Below the pieces are notes generated by a model, which worked only from the letters and a program-made list of their open reading frames with translations, had not been told where the DNA came from and did not search any database. The translations under genes were made by a program, and so were the position numbers. A stretch of DNA of 64,000 bases from Blastopirellula sp. J2-11 (GTDB lineage Bacteria > Planctomycetota > Planctomycetia > Pirellulales > Pirellulaceae), in contig NZ_CP097384.1 of NCBI RefSeq assembly GCF_024584705.1, forward strand, positions 2,046,001 to 2,110,000. The letters run 5' to 3'. This document shows positions 8,897 to 17,492 of this stretch, piece after piece; the stretch's first letter is position 1, and each line of letters opens with the position of its first letter.

Positions 8897-10330
8897 CTAC
8901 CGAAACAGCTTCCGGCAAAGCCAGGCGTGCGGCAAGTCAGGCGTCACCAGTTGTTCTTCGCGACCATATCGGCGGAGCAGCGCTTCGGCGGCGAGTCGGC
9001 CGCTGCGGATGGCTCCTTCCATCGTGGCGGGCCAGCCGGTCTTCGTCCAATCGCCGGCTAAATAGAGGCCGGCGACCGGCGTCGATTGCGGAGGACGTAT
9101 GGCTTCCAACCCAGGGACTGCGGAAAAGACCGCCGCCTTTTGCGTAATCACGCGGGCAAACAGAGGCGTTGCGGCGACTGGCCAGAGCTCGGCCAGTTCA
9201 CGCGTCACCGCAGCGATGATCGCCGCCTGATCGCCGGACGGCAGATCGTGCGACGCGCTGATGACTACTTGGTAGTAGTAGGCGGAGGTTTGACCGTCAT
9301 GCGGCGACGTCGCTGCGCCGTGCGCGAAGAGCCACTGACTGGTTCGATCGAGCAGAACCGCATGCGGCAAATCGGTGATCGGCTTTTCAAACCAGAGATG
9401 AACGCTAGTGATCGGGGCATAGTTGATCTGGTCGACGCGGGCCAGATCTGGGACCTTTTCAAACAAACGGGGCGCCAGCACCGCTTTGACGCGACGACCT
9501 GGAATCGCCAACACGACGTTTTCAAATTGCAGAGTCGCTTCGTCTTTCACCGAAACGCTGAAGCCGCCGCCGACCGATTTTCGAAAGACTTCGTCAACCG
9601 GCGACTCCATCTCGATGCGAACCCCGCGATCAAACAGATGGCGAGCGATTCCCTCTTCGTAGATCTGCCCCAGCGGCGCCGCCGGAAGGTGTAAATCGGC
9701 CGCGTGATGATGCGCCAAAAATCCATCGATCATCACTTTGCGAGCGGCGGCGACCGATGTTTTCTCGATCGAATCTCCCAAAGCGCTAACCAAAATGATT
9801 TCCCAAAAGCGATGAATAACGTCGGCCGCTTGCTTTTGCTCACGCAGCCAAGGTCCCACGCAAAGCGACTCGGCTTGCTCTTCCGAAAGTCGCGCCATGC
9901 GGCGCAGCGCTGTGCCGATACCGAGCCGCTGTCCCATCGTGAGATAACGTTGGCGCCAGAACGCCGGAGCCAGATGCAGCGGAGCCGGCAATGCTTCGAC
10001 CGGCGCAAAAGGATACGTTTTCCCCTGGGCGTCAATGAAGTGGAGCCGGCGCTCACGACGAAAATAGGGAGCGACGCCGGTTTGCGCGCAGAAATCGAGA
10101 AAGTTGGTGCAACAGCCCATCGCAACATGCTGGCAATGATCAAAGAGTCGTCCGGTCGCTTCATCTCGAAACGAACCTGCACGCCCCCCCAGATAGCGAC
10201 GCGATTCGAGCAACGTGACCAACATGCCGCTACGTGACAGCGCTTCGGCCGCCGCGAGTCCGGCGAGTCCGCCTCCCACGACCGCGACCGAAGGCCGGTG
10301 CGTCGCTTCACTTCGTTTGCCAGACTTCAT
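8897..10330 (-). CDS. hpnE: Hydroxysqualene dehydroxylase HpnE (FAD-dependent)
   Basis: 477-aa flavoprotein of the amine-oxidase/phytoene-desaturase type. The dinucleotide-binding motif VVGGGLAGLAAAEALSRSG lies at about residues 17-35, with LLESRRYLGGRAGSF next. The C-terminal FAD site reads AGLYLAGDWTKTGWPATME. In bacteria lacking a classical squalene synthase, HpnE removes the hydroxyl from hydroxysqualene, giving squalene at the membrane. The ATG overlaps the hpnD stop (TGATG), and hpnC-hpnD lie directly upstream in the same direction, which is the strongest reason for choosing HpnE over a carotenoid desaturase. No hopene cyclase is seen in the window, so the fate of the squalene (hopanoid or other) is open. 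Confidence 0.93.
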   Translation of the reverse strand: MKSGKRSEATHRPSVAVVGGGLAGLAAAEALSRSGMLVTLLESRRYLGGRAGSFRDEATGRLFDHCQHVAMGCCTNFLDFCAQTGVAPYFRRERRLHFIDAQGKTYPFAPVEALPAPLHLAPAFWRQRYLTMGQRLGIGTALRRMARLSEEQAESLCVGPWLREQKQAADVIHRFWEIILVSALGDSIEKTSVAAARKVMIDGFLAHHHAADLHLPAAPLGQIYEEGIARHLFDRGVRIEMESPVDEVFRKSVGGGFSVSVKDEATLQFENVVLAIPGRRVKAVLAPRLFEKVPDLARVDQINYAPITSVHLWFEKPITDLPHAVLLDRTSQWLFAHGAATSPHDGQTSAYYYQVVISASHDLPSGDQAAIIAAVTRELAELWPVAATPLFARVITQKAAVFSAVPGLEAIRPPQSTPVAGLYLAGDWTKTGWPATMEGAIRSGRLAAEALLRRYGREEQLVTPDLPHAWLCRKLFR

Positions 10331-11217
10331 CAGCGTTGGACCGTCGTCGGAGTAGAAAAATCAAAGAGTTGAGACAGCATCAACGAGGTGACGATCCGCA
10401 TTTTCTTCCAAGAACCGACCGAGACGCGCTGTCGCAGCACGGCGGTTGGATCTTGTGCGATGCGAGCGAGCAATCCTCGGTAGGTGCAAAACATCGCCGG
10501 AAAAATCTTGCGGCCGTCGGCGTGCAGCAGCGACTGCAGCGACTCCGCTTCGTCATAAAACTGCGCGGCCCGCTCGATTTGAAATTGCATCAGTTCGCGA
10601 AAGCCGTCGGTCGCGCGACTGGTTGCGAAGTCCTCGATGGAGACGCCGAAACGGGTCATTTCGTCTTGCGGCAAATAGAGTCTGCCGGTCAATGCGTCTT
10701 CGTGCACGTCGCGGAGGATGTTGGTCCATTGGAACGCATAGCCGCAGGCAAGCGCCGGTGGAAGCGCCGCTTCTCCCTGAAAACCCCAGACATGCAAACA
10801 GGCCAGGCCGACCGCGGCCGCGACTTGGTAGCAGTAATGTTGCGATTCGGCGAATGTGGAAAACGGCTGCGGCGTCAAATCTCGCTCGACGCCGTCGATC
10901 ACCGCGGTGAGATACTCGATCGGAATTTCGTTGCGGCGGATCGTATCGACTAGCGCCGGCAAACGCAGGTCGCTTGGCGTCTCTCCGGCGAGCGCCGCGT
11001 GCAGATCGAACCGCCATTGTTCGAGCGCCCCTTGCTTTACGAGCAGTTCGCCTGGCTGGTCCCCCAGGTCATCGGTCTGTCGCATGAACGCGTAGAGCGC
11101 ATACATCGCTTGGCTCTTGGGACGCGGCAAGAGCATGAACGACATGACGAAGTTCGAGCCAGATCGCTTCGCCATCTTGCGGCAATAGGCGTAACTGTCG
11201 GCGAGCGAGTGAGTCAA
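10330..11217 (-). CDS. hpnD: Presqualene diphosphate synthase HpnD
   Basis: About 295 aa, squalene/phytoene synthase superfamily. I place the start at TTG 11217: it has a strong AGGAGG 7 nt upstream, it overlaps the hpnC stop as TTGA, and the protein then opens LTHSLADSYAYCRKMAKRSG like other HpnD. A longer reading from 11313 would run 33 codons into hpnC. Two Asp-rich Mg2+/diphosphate motifs are present: MRQTDDLGDQ and NILRDVHEDALTGR. HpnD condenses two farnesyl diphosphates to presqualene diphosphate. It is the middle gene of the operon; the tight overlaps suggest coupled translation of all three enzymes. Confidence 0.93.
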   Translation of the reverse strand: MTHSLADSYAYCRKMAKRSGSNFVMSFMLLPRPKSQAMYALYAFMRQTDDLGDQPGELLVKQGALEQWRFDLHAALAGETPSDLRLPALVDTIRRNEIPIEYLTAVIDGVERDLTPQPFSTFAESQHYCYQVAAAVGLACLHVWGFQGEAALPPALACGYAFQWTNILRDVHEDALTGRLYLPQDEMTRFGVSIEDFATSRATDGFRELMQFQIERAAQFYDEAESLQSLLHADGRKIFPAMFCTYRGLLARIAQDPTAVLRQRVSVGSWKKMRIVTSLMLSQLFDFSTPTTVQR

Positions 11218-12173
11218 TGCAACGCCTCCTGCGTAGCGGCGATCGATTGGCGGGAACCGCGCGAAAAGGTGCGCCGCGTTAGGCAACCAAGCAGCAGTTG
11301 CAACTTTCGCCATTTACCGATGGTAGGGCGAGACTTCAGCACGTCAAAGTTCTGCCGGCGGATCGCCTGACAGATCGCCAGGCCGCCGGCCAGAAATAGT
11401 TCGACATCCAATCGCAATTGCGGCGTGATCTGGTCAATCAAGGGACGGCCCGCGTGTAAATAGCGCTCGGCCCGCTCGACTTCAAATTGCAACAGCTGGC
11501 GAAGTGGGGGAGCAGCGACCCGCGAGGAGAGCATCTCCTGCGTCACCCCAAATTTCTGGCGATCTGCTTCCGGCAGGTAAATGCGGCCGATCGCAAAATC
11601 ACGAGCCACATCTTGCCAAAAGTTGGCCAGTTGCAGTCCGGTGCAGATTGAATCGGAAAGCTCCACCGTTTCTGCGCAGTAGGAGCGCCCCAGATAGAGG
11701 ACTAGTCGCCCGACCGGGTTGGCCGAATGATTGCAGTAGGTGAGCAGCTGATCATGGGTCGCGTACCGTTTGACCCGCTGATCTTGTTCGAATGCGGTCA
11801 GCAGGTCGGCCAATGGCTCGATAGGGATTTCAAACTGACGAATTGTCTCGGCTAGTGCGACAAACACCGGATGCCAGGTCTGACCTCGATAACATGCGTC
11901 GAGCTCGGATCTCCACCATGAGAGCAGTTGCAGACTGCGAGCGTCGTCGTCCACTTCGTCGGCCAGATCGTCGGACCAGCGGCAGTAGGCGTAGACATGG
12001 GCAAAATGAGGGCGTAATTCTCGCGGCAGCAGCCAGCTAGCGACGGTGAAATTTTCGTAGTGGCTTTTTGTTAGCCGTTGGCAATAATCGGTCGCCGCCG
12101 CGAGCGAACAGGGCTCGTGCTGAGAATTGGGACCGTATTGTTGAAGCTGCCGCTCAAATGGTGAATCGGGCAC
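11214..12173 (-). CDS. hpnC: Hydroxysqualene synthase HpnC
   Basis: 319 aa, paralogous to the downstream HpnD. The first codon is GTG (12171-12173), followed by PDSPFERQLQQYGP. The first Asp-rich motif is YCRWSDDLADEVDDD (about residues 83-97) and the second is ANFWQDVARDFAIGR. HpnC converts presqualene diphosphate to hydroxysqualene. It is distinguished from HpnD by the N-terminal YCQRLTKSHYENFTVASWLLP block and by order in the hpnC-D-E cluster. First gene of the operon; the promoter must lie in the roughly 110 bases shared with divergent ispH. Confidence 0.92.
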   Translation of the reverse strand: MPDSPFERQLQQYGPNSQHEPCSLAAATDYCQRLTKSHYENFTVASWLLPRELRPHFAHVYAYCRWSDDLADEVDDDARSLQLLSWWRSELDACYRGQTWHPVFVALAETIRQFEIPIEPLADLLTAFEQDQRVKRYATHDQLLTYCNHSANPVGRLVLYLGRSYCAETVELSDSICTGLQLANFWQDVARDFAIGRIYLPEADRQKFGVTQEMLSSRVAAPPLRQLLQFEVERAERYLHAGRPLIDQITPQLRLDVELFLAGGLAICQAIRRQNFDVLKSRPTIGKWRKLQLLLGCLTRRTFSRGSRQSIAATQEALH

Positions 12174-12284
12174 GCGTTACATTCGCCTTGGGCGTTACGG
12201 TTCCGGAAGTTGGGGGGAGCAAACGCCGCTATCTGCCGCTGCGGCGATTCAGTATGATGCAATCGTAAGGAGAAGTGCGCTACG

Positions 12285-13226
12285 ATGAAAGTGATCCTCG
12301 CCAGTCCCCGCGGCTTTTGTGCCGGCGTCAACATGGCTATTGAGAGTCTCGACCTTGCTTTGCAAGCGTTTGGGGCGCCGGTCTACGTCTATCATGAAAT
12401 CGTCCACAACAAATATGTGGTGACCACCTTCAAAGAGAAGGGGGCGATTTTTATCGACGATTTGAACGAAGCGCCCGAAGGCTCGACGTTGCTCTTCAGC
12501 GCCCATGGAGTTTCGCCCGAAATTCGCCAGATGGCGAAGGACCGCAAACTCTTCGCAATCGACGCGACTTGCCCGCTGGTGACCAAGGTTCATCTCGAAG
12601 CGATTCGTTTCGCCAAACAACATTACACGATCTTTTTGATCGGCCACGAAGGTCACGACGAAGTGATCGGCACGATGGGGGAAGCCCCCGAGGCGATCAT
12701 CTTGGTCGAATCGGCCGAGGATGTCCCCAATCTGCAAGTTGCGGATGACAGTAAGTTGGCCTATCTGACGCAAACGACGCTGTCGGTCGACGACGCCAAT
12801 CGGATTATCGGTGCGCTTAAGCAACGTTTTCCGCAGGTGATCGGTCCGCCGAAAGAAGATATTTGCTATGCAACGCAAAATCGCCAGGAAGCGGTGCGAA
12901 TTTTGGCGACCGACGCCGATTTGGTGCTGGTGCTGGGAAGCCAGAACAGCTCGAACAGCCAACGTTTGAAAGAACTGTCGCGGGAGTCAGGCACGCCGGG
13001 CTATCTGCTCGACGGAGCTTCCGACTTGAAGCCAGAATGGTTTGAAGGCGTGGAAACGGTCCTCGTCACCGCCGGCGCCAGTGCGCCGGAAGAAGTTGTG
13101 CAGGAATGTCTCGACTATCTGGTCGAGAAGCATGGCGCCCAGATCACGCCGCACAGCATTCGCGAAGAGCAGGTACATTTTCCACTGCCGCGCGAACTGC
13201 GTGAGAAGGCCCTGCCCAAAGCGTAG
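12285..13226 (+). CDS. ispH: 4-hydroxy-3-methylbut-2-enyl diphosphate reductase IspH
   Basis: 313 aa, the usual length. IspH carries a [4Fe-4S] cluster and makes IPP and DMAPP from HMBPP, the last step of the MEP pathway. The three cluster cysteines are visible at Cys12 (SPRGFCAGVNMA), Cys96 (IDATCPLVTKVH) and Cys194 (EDICYATQNRQ), with the active-site block LIGHEGHDEVIGTMGE and the late GSQNSSNSQRL substrate loop. It is divergent from hpnC, so C5 precursor formation and squalene synthesis may share a control region. The start ATG at 12285 has GGAG 9-12 bases upstream. Confidence 0.97.
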   Translation: MKVILASPRGFCAGVNMAIESLDLALQAFGAPVYVYHEIVHNKYVVTTFKEKGAIFIDDLNEAPEGSTLLFSAHGVSPEIRQMAKDRKLFAIDATCPLVTKVHLEAIRFAKQHYTIFLIGHEGHDEVIGTMGEAPEAIILVESAEDVPNLQVADDSKLAYLTQTTLSVDDANRIIGALKQRFPQVIGPPKEDICYATQNRQEAVRILATDADLVLVLGSQNSSNSQRLKELSRESGTPGYLLDGASDLKPEWFEGVETVLVTAGASAPEEVVQECLDYLVEKHGAQITPHSIREEQVHFPLPRELREKALPKA

Positions 13227-13310
13227 GCCATGCCTGCTGCTCTTTCGTGCGAATGTGTTGATGCGCGCAATCAAAACATCCTGCCGCATTTCGGCAGGCA
13301 CGGCCTACGC
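13221..13310. repeat. Imperfect inverted repeat after ispH
   Basis: GCGTAGGCCATGCCTG (13221-13236, containing the ispH stop codon) is complementary, with one mismatch, to CAGGCACGGCCTACGC (13295-13310). A smaller palindrome CTGCCG-n5-CGGCAG (13281-13297) sits within. It may be a REP-like element or part of the 3' end structure of the ispH mRNA. Confidence 0.6.
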
Positions 13311-13318
13311 TACGCGCG

Positions 13319-13356
13319 TAAAAAAGCGGCGCCATGGTTTGGGCGATGGCGCCGCT
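13319..13356 (-). terminator. Rho-independent terminator, possibly bidirectional
   Basis: The perfect 11-bp stem AGCGGCGCCAT / ATGGCGCCGCT (13325-13356) has a 10-base loop. On the minus strand it is followed at once by a run of T, ending transcription of the leftward repeat-protein gene. On the plus strand a weaker T-run begins about 6 bases later, so it may also serve ispH. Confidence 0.75.
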
Positions 13357-13379
13357 GCGGTTCGTTTTTCATTTCAGTG

Positions 13380-15554
13380 CTACGGACCAAACGGATCTAC
13401 GGCGTCAGGATCGGCGAAGCCTGCGTCTGATGCGGCCGGCGCATCTTTGTTTTCCGGCAAGCGAACCAGCATCCAGGTCTGCGTCTTTTCTTCACCAAAG
13501 TGAATCAAGAGCGGCGTTTCGTCCTGGGTCAGGTTGTAGATGCCGGTCTCCATAACCGTGCTGGTCTTATCGCCGATCGTCCAAGCGGCGCGTTGTGAAT
13601 CTTTGTCGACACTCCCCTGCACCGGCAAGTTGGTCTTGGTCTCGGTGTTGTAGTAAGTGCCGGCGATGATCCCGTCTTTGTCGACCGCCAACTGCAGATA
13701 CATGATCGGATCCCCTTCGTCCTGGTTGGCCAGGGCGAAGACGCCGAGCGGCATCCAGTTCTCACCGTTCTCATCGGTCGGCGGATTGGCGGCGAGCGCT
13801 TCTCGACCGACGGCGGCATAGTCGGACGCTTGTTGGGCGTACTGCACCGTCGTCGCGACTGGCGCGTCGTTGATGTAGACGTACTGCGTATCGTAAATCA
13901 CGTTATCGCCGTAGTAGTAATAACAAGGCGTTCCCCAAGTGTTTCCCCAATAGAACCACGAAGTGAGTCCCACCGGCGTCGACCAACGCCACCAATATCC
14001 AGGATACGGGCGATAGTTGTAGAAACCCCAACGGTTGTAGCCGGCGTTGTTCCAACCCCAGAAACCGTAGTTCCAGTTGTTGCGACCGCTCCAGTAGTTG
14101 TAGCGATTGCGGACGTGGTTACCGCGATTCTGCCAGTGGTTCCAATGGGCGTCGTGTCCAGGTCCATGAGGATGATTAGGTCGAACCACATTCCCATTAC
14201 CGGGACGATTCGGACGATCACCGTTTCCAGGCCGATTCCCGTTGCCAGGCCGATTCCCGTTGCCGGGTCGATCGCCGTTGCCGGGTCGATCGCCGTTGCC
14301 GGGTCGATCGCCGTTGCCGGGGCGATCGCCGTTTCCAGGCCGATTCCCGTTTCCGGGCCGATCGCCGATGCCAGGTCGATCACCGATGCCAGGTCGATCA
14401 CCGTTGCCGGGTCGATCACCGTTGCCGGGTCGATCGCCGTTTCCAGGCCGATCGCCGATGCCAGGTCGATCGCCGATGCCAGGTCGATCACCGATGCCAG
14501 GTCGATCACCGACGCCGGGCCGATCACCGACGCCGGGGCGATCACCGACGCCGGGGCGATCACCGACGCCGGGGCGATCACCGACGCCGGGGCGATCACC
14601 GATGCCGGGGCGATCACCGATGCCGGGGCGATTGCCGTTGCCGGGGCGATTGCCGTTGCCGGGACGATCACCGATGCCGGGGCGATTGCCGTTGCCGGGG
14701 CGATTGCCGTTGCCGGGACGATTGCCGTTGCCGGGACGATTGCCGTTGCCGGGACGATCACCGTTGCCGGGGCGATTGATGTTTCCAGGAAGAGTCGTAG
14801 GTCGTTCTCCCGCTCCTGGGCGATTGGGGCGATTGGGGCGATCTAGATTTCCGAGACTGGGTCGATCCAGGTTCCCTAGGCTCGGTCGATTGGGCCGAGT
14901 CGTATTGCCAGGCTGGGTCGTTGGCCGATTGGCGCCAGGTCGGCTGCCGGTGATGCCGAGAAAATCGTTCAGCTGCGAATTCGAGGGACGCCCCTGGAAT
15001 CGACTGCCGCCGCTACTCTCGAAATTAGGTCGCGCCGAGATATTGGGCCGGCTGCTGTTGGAATTGCCGGGACGCGAAATTCCTGGGCGACTGTTGTTAC
15101 CAAGCGAAGGACGATTGTTACCAAGCGACGAGCGATCGAGCGTCGGCAGAGAGTTCGGACGATTGGAGGTTGTCGGCCGATTGAAGCTGGGACGACTAGA
15201 AACCGCAGGCCGGCTTCCAGCGGGGCGACTGCTGCTTGGCAAGCTAATCGAAGGTCGGCTCGTGGAGGGACGACTCATCGACGGTCGGCTGACAGACGGG
15301 CGGCTCATTGAAGGGCTTCGCCCTGCTCCGCCAAAGTTGGCGCCGGCGCGGGATCCCCCTCCAAAGCTTCCACTGGGGCGAGCGCTCATACGCGATCCGC
15401 CGCTAGAGCGTCCGGCGCTCATGTGACCACCGCCCATGCGGGCTCCGCCGCCATGGCCTCCTCCTCCGCCGCCAAAGCCGCGGGCCAAGGCAGCGCTGGG
15501 AAGCACCATCGCCGCTACGATAAATCCGGTCAAAAAAATATTTCGAGCGTGCAT
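13380..15554 (-). CDS. Exported hexapeptide-repeat protein with aromatic C-terminal domain
   Basis: Predicted 724 aa. Start ATG 15554 gives a signal peptide (MHARNIFLTGFIVAAMVLPSAALA). After a Gly-rich stretch comes a Ser/Arg/Pro region with repeated SRPS units. Then about 31 tandem hexapeptides R-P-G-[N/I/V]-G-[D/N] are encoded by an 18-bp DNA repeat at about 14216-14773. A Tyr/Trp/Asn-rich section follows (YNYWSGRNNWNYGFWGWN), then a compact C-terminal domain of about 150 aa (QQASDYAAVGREAL to MLVRLPENK). The Gly at every third position of alternating triplets recalls collagen-like or intrinsically disordered adhesins, but this is inference. Likely surface-exposed. It ends at a strong terminator. 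Confidence 0.8.
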   Translation of the reverse strand: MHARNIFLTGFIVAAMVLPSAALARGFGGGGGGHGGGARMGGGHMSAGRSSGGSRMSARPSGSFGGGSRAGANFGGAGRSPSMSRPSVSRPSMSRPSTSRPSISLPSSSRPAGSRPAVSSRPSFNRPTTSNRPNSLPTLDRSSLGNNRPSLGNNSRPGISRPGNSNSSRPNISARPNFESSGGSRFQGRPSNSQLNDFLGITGSRPGANRPTTQPGNTTRPNRPSLGNLDRPSLGNLDRPNRPNRPGAGERPTTLPGNINRPGNGDRPGNGNRPGNGNRPGNGNRPGNGNRPGIGDRPGNGNRPGNGNRPGIGDRPGIGDRPGVGDRPGVGDRPGVGDRPGVGDRPGVGDRPGIGDRPGIGDRPGIGDRPGNGDRPGNGDRPGNGDRPGIGDRPGIGDRPGNGNRPGNGDRPGNGDRPGNGDRPGNGDRPGNGNRPGNGNRPGNGDRPNRPGNGNVVRPNHPHGPGHDAHWNHWQNRGNHVRNRYNYWSGRNNWNYGFWGWNNAGYNRWGFYNYRPYPGYWWRWSTPVGLTSWFYWGNTWGTPCYYYYGDNVIYDTQYVYINDAPVATTVQYAQQASDYAAVGREALAANPPTDENGENWMPLGVFALANQDEGDPIMYLQLAVDKDGIIAGTYYNTETKTNLPVQGSVDKDSQRAAWTIGDKTSTVMETGIYNLTQDETPLLIHFGEEKTQTWMLVRLPENKDAPAASDAGFADPDAVDPFGP

Positions 15555-15614
15555 GACGCGCCTCATGTTGGTTGGGTTGTTTGTCCCGGCAAGTTGGACA
15601 AAAAGTATCCAGGG

Positions 15615-16532
15615 TTATTCTTCGGGCTGCCGGACCACATGAAAAGGACCAAGATCAGGAAGCAGCTCGCCGTCGAGCGTGCGAGAGATCGATCGTGATT
15701 CATATTTATCGTCCGCTGTGCGACGCATGGTGCGCAGTGACGAAGCCTTGCCGCCGTCGGGTAAAACGCCGGTAGCACGCACGAACCAGCGTCCGTTCTC
15801 TTCGGACCATTTCTCTTCGGCGAATCCGCCGTCTGAATCGAACACCCAGCCGCGAATACATTGTTGGGCTGGATCCCAGCCAATGACTTCAGTCCCGTCC
15901 AGATCAACCACATCGGACACATAGACTTTGAAGGAACGGATCAAGAAGCATTCATTCTTGCTCCAGCGTCCCATTGTCTCGACGGTCGCTCCTTCTGAAT
16001 TGTCGACCCAGCGGCCGACGAGCCAAGCCAACGGCTCCAACTGCTGACGGGCCGTAGAAACTTCCGGCTCGCTTGACAGCTGGTCGCTAATGATCGTTTC
16101 GTGAACGCTATCTAGTTTCCAAGCGTCTTCTTCTTTGACATGGATTGCGGTGTAGGACAGCAGTTTTGGCTCTTCGCCGGAATGGGATATGCGAGCGGTT
16201 CCTTCTTCGACGGCGACATCGGGCTTTACGAAGCGAATCGAGTCGATTTCAACGGTCAATTTCGGCAGGTTACCCAGCTCGCAGCGTTCGGCGAATTGGC
16301 GCCGGATTGCGTCTCGGCCCACCACTTTCTCGCCGGTCGTACGGCAAAGATATTCGGCGTTTTTCGCCCAATGTTCTGCGAGCCGGTCAGGATCGGCAGC
16401 ATTATAGGCAGCGATATACGAGACGACGTTCGCCGTGATTTCCTCCTCGGCGGAAAGGGGGTCTTCCGCTTGAATGATGCCAAATGTCAACATCGCCAGG
16501 CAAATTGCCGTTAGAAACGTTTGCGCCTTCAT
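15615..16532 (-). CDS. Exported SnoaL-like/DUF4440-type protein
   Basis: 305 aa with signal peptide MKAQTFLTAICLAMLTFGIIQAE. Residues about 25-150 form an NTF2/SnoaL-like cone: VVSYIAAYNAADPDRLAEHW, TTGEKVVGRDAIRRQFAER and the late TAIHVKEEDAWKLDSVHET. The second half (LAWLVGRWVDNSEGATV, then GWDPAQQCIRGWVFDSDGG) resembles a lipocalin-like DUF1579 sheet. The SnoaL half is common in planctomycete exported proteins annotated SgcJ/EcaC-like. The ligand or enzymatic role is unknown. It is followed 60 bases later by the repeat-protein gene in the same direction, possibly co-transcribed. Confidence 0.8.
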   Translation of the reverse strand: MKAQTFLTAICLAMLTFGIIQAEDPLSAEEEITANVVSYIAAYNAADPDRLAEHWAKNAEYLCRTTGEKVVGRDAIRRQFAERCELGNLPKLTVEIDSIRFVKPDVAVEEGTARISHSGEEPKLLSYTAIHVKEEDAWKLDSVHETIISDQLSSEPEVSTARQQLEPLAWLVGRWVDNSEGATVETMGRWSKNECFLIRSFKVYVSDVVDLDGTEVIGWDPAQQCIRGWVFDSDGGFAEEKWSEENGRWFVRATGVLPDGGKASSLRTMRRTADDKYESRSISRTLDGELLPDLGPFHVVRQPEE

Positions 16533-16751
16533 AAATGTCCACCTTTTTCGCCGGTATTCGTCAAACCAACTAGCTTATCCACTCTGATTTCTACGACCCG
16601 CAACGAATCAATCCAATCGATTTCTGAAGAATTCCTGGAGAAACGTTCCCCTCGAACCGCAGAAATGCGCGTAGAATGCTCCAGATGCGGCGAAATTAGA
16701 ACCTATGATTGAAAAACCTATCTCGTCTTCTTTATGCGGGACACGCAAGTC

Positions 16752-17294
16752 ATGAATCGTACATTTGTTTGGGCCTCGGCCGCTCTGTTGGTTACGGCCT
16801 CGTTTTGCGGCGCGGCGAACGCGCAAGTCGCTTATTACGCGGCGCCAGCGGTTGTCGCTGCTCCGCCGGTCGTTGGTTATGTGCCGGAACGCCGTGGACT
16901 GTTTGGTTGGCGAACCTCGTATCGCCCGGTTTACGGCGCCTATGCGGCGCCGGTCGTCGCGGCTCCGATCACGACCAACTATTACGCTCCTGCGTATGCC
17001 GCTCCGATTACTACCAATTACTATTCGCCGGCGCCGAGCGTCGTGACGACGAATTATTATTCGCCAGCTCCGACCACCACCTATTACGGCGGTGCGACGT
17101 TGGCCGCTCCGACTACGACGTATTACGGGGGAACCGCGGTTGCTGCGCCCACAACCACCTACTATGGCGGTACCGAAGTGGTTAGTCCGACAACGACCTA
17201 TTACGCTCCGACAACGTCGTTCTATGGTTCGGCCCCCTCAGCAACGCCGACGACGACCTACTACGCTCCGATGCAATCGATCATCGTTCCGTAG
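16752..17294 (+). CDS. Small exported Tyr/Pro/Ala-rich repeat protein
   Basis: About 180 aa. ATG 16752 (MNRTFVWASAALLVTASFCG) gives a signal peptide ending near ANAQVAYY; an upstream ATG would add six residues before it. The mature protein is nearly all low complexity, with repeated TTNYYAP, TTNYYSP, TTTYYGG and TTTYYAP units, plus one ordered patch (PERRGLFGWRTSYRPVYG). No enzymatic motif. The pattern suggests a structural envelope or matrix protein, perhaps tyrosine cross-linked; this is inference. It is a single gene followed by a clear terminator. Confidence 0.8.
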   Translation: MNRTFVWASAALLVTASFCGAANAQVAYYAAPAVVAAPPVVGYVPERRGLFGWRTSYRPVYGAYAAPVVAAPITTNYYAPAYAAPITTNYYSPAPSVVTTNYYSPAPTTTYYGGATLAAPTTTYYGGTAVAAPTTTYYGGTEVVSPTTTYYAPTTSFYGSAPSATPTTTYYAPMQSIIVP

Positions 17295-17331
17295 TCCATA
17301 GCGGTCATGGGCCGCGATCAACGCAAAACTG

Positions 17332-17363
17332 AACGCGACGAGTTTCTCTCGTCGCGTTTTTTT
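17332..17363 (+). terminator. Rho-independent terminator
   Basis: The 11-bp perfect stem AACGCGACGAG / CTCGTCGCGTT with loop TTTCT is followed by further T residues, 37 bases after the stop of the Tyr-rich protein gene. Confidence 0.9.
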
Positions 17364-17492
17364 ACGCGCTGCGCGAAAGGAAGTCCCCAGGAAATATTTG
17401 AGTAATGCGGGCGACATTCGTTATAATCAGCGCGCCCCACGTCTGCATGTTCATCGACGCACATTGCGAGAATTCGCCTGCGAGGGAAAACT

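Noticed and set aside
10330-12173. Phytoene synthase/carotenoid genes
   Set aside because: Two synthase paralogues plus the FAD enzyme in the order C-D-E match the squalene pathway; a carotenoid cluster would have one synthase and a longer desaturase.
14216-14773. CRISPR array
   Set aside because: The 18-bp units are tandem without spacers and encode a continuous peptide repeat.
13830-15426. Long open frames on the plus strand opposite the hexapeptide-repeat gene
   Set aside because: They exist only because the 18-bp repeat keeps all frames open; their products are pure low complexity with no signal or family, while the minus-strand protein has a signal peptide and a folded C-terminus.
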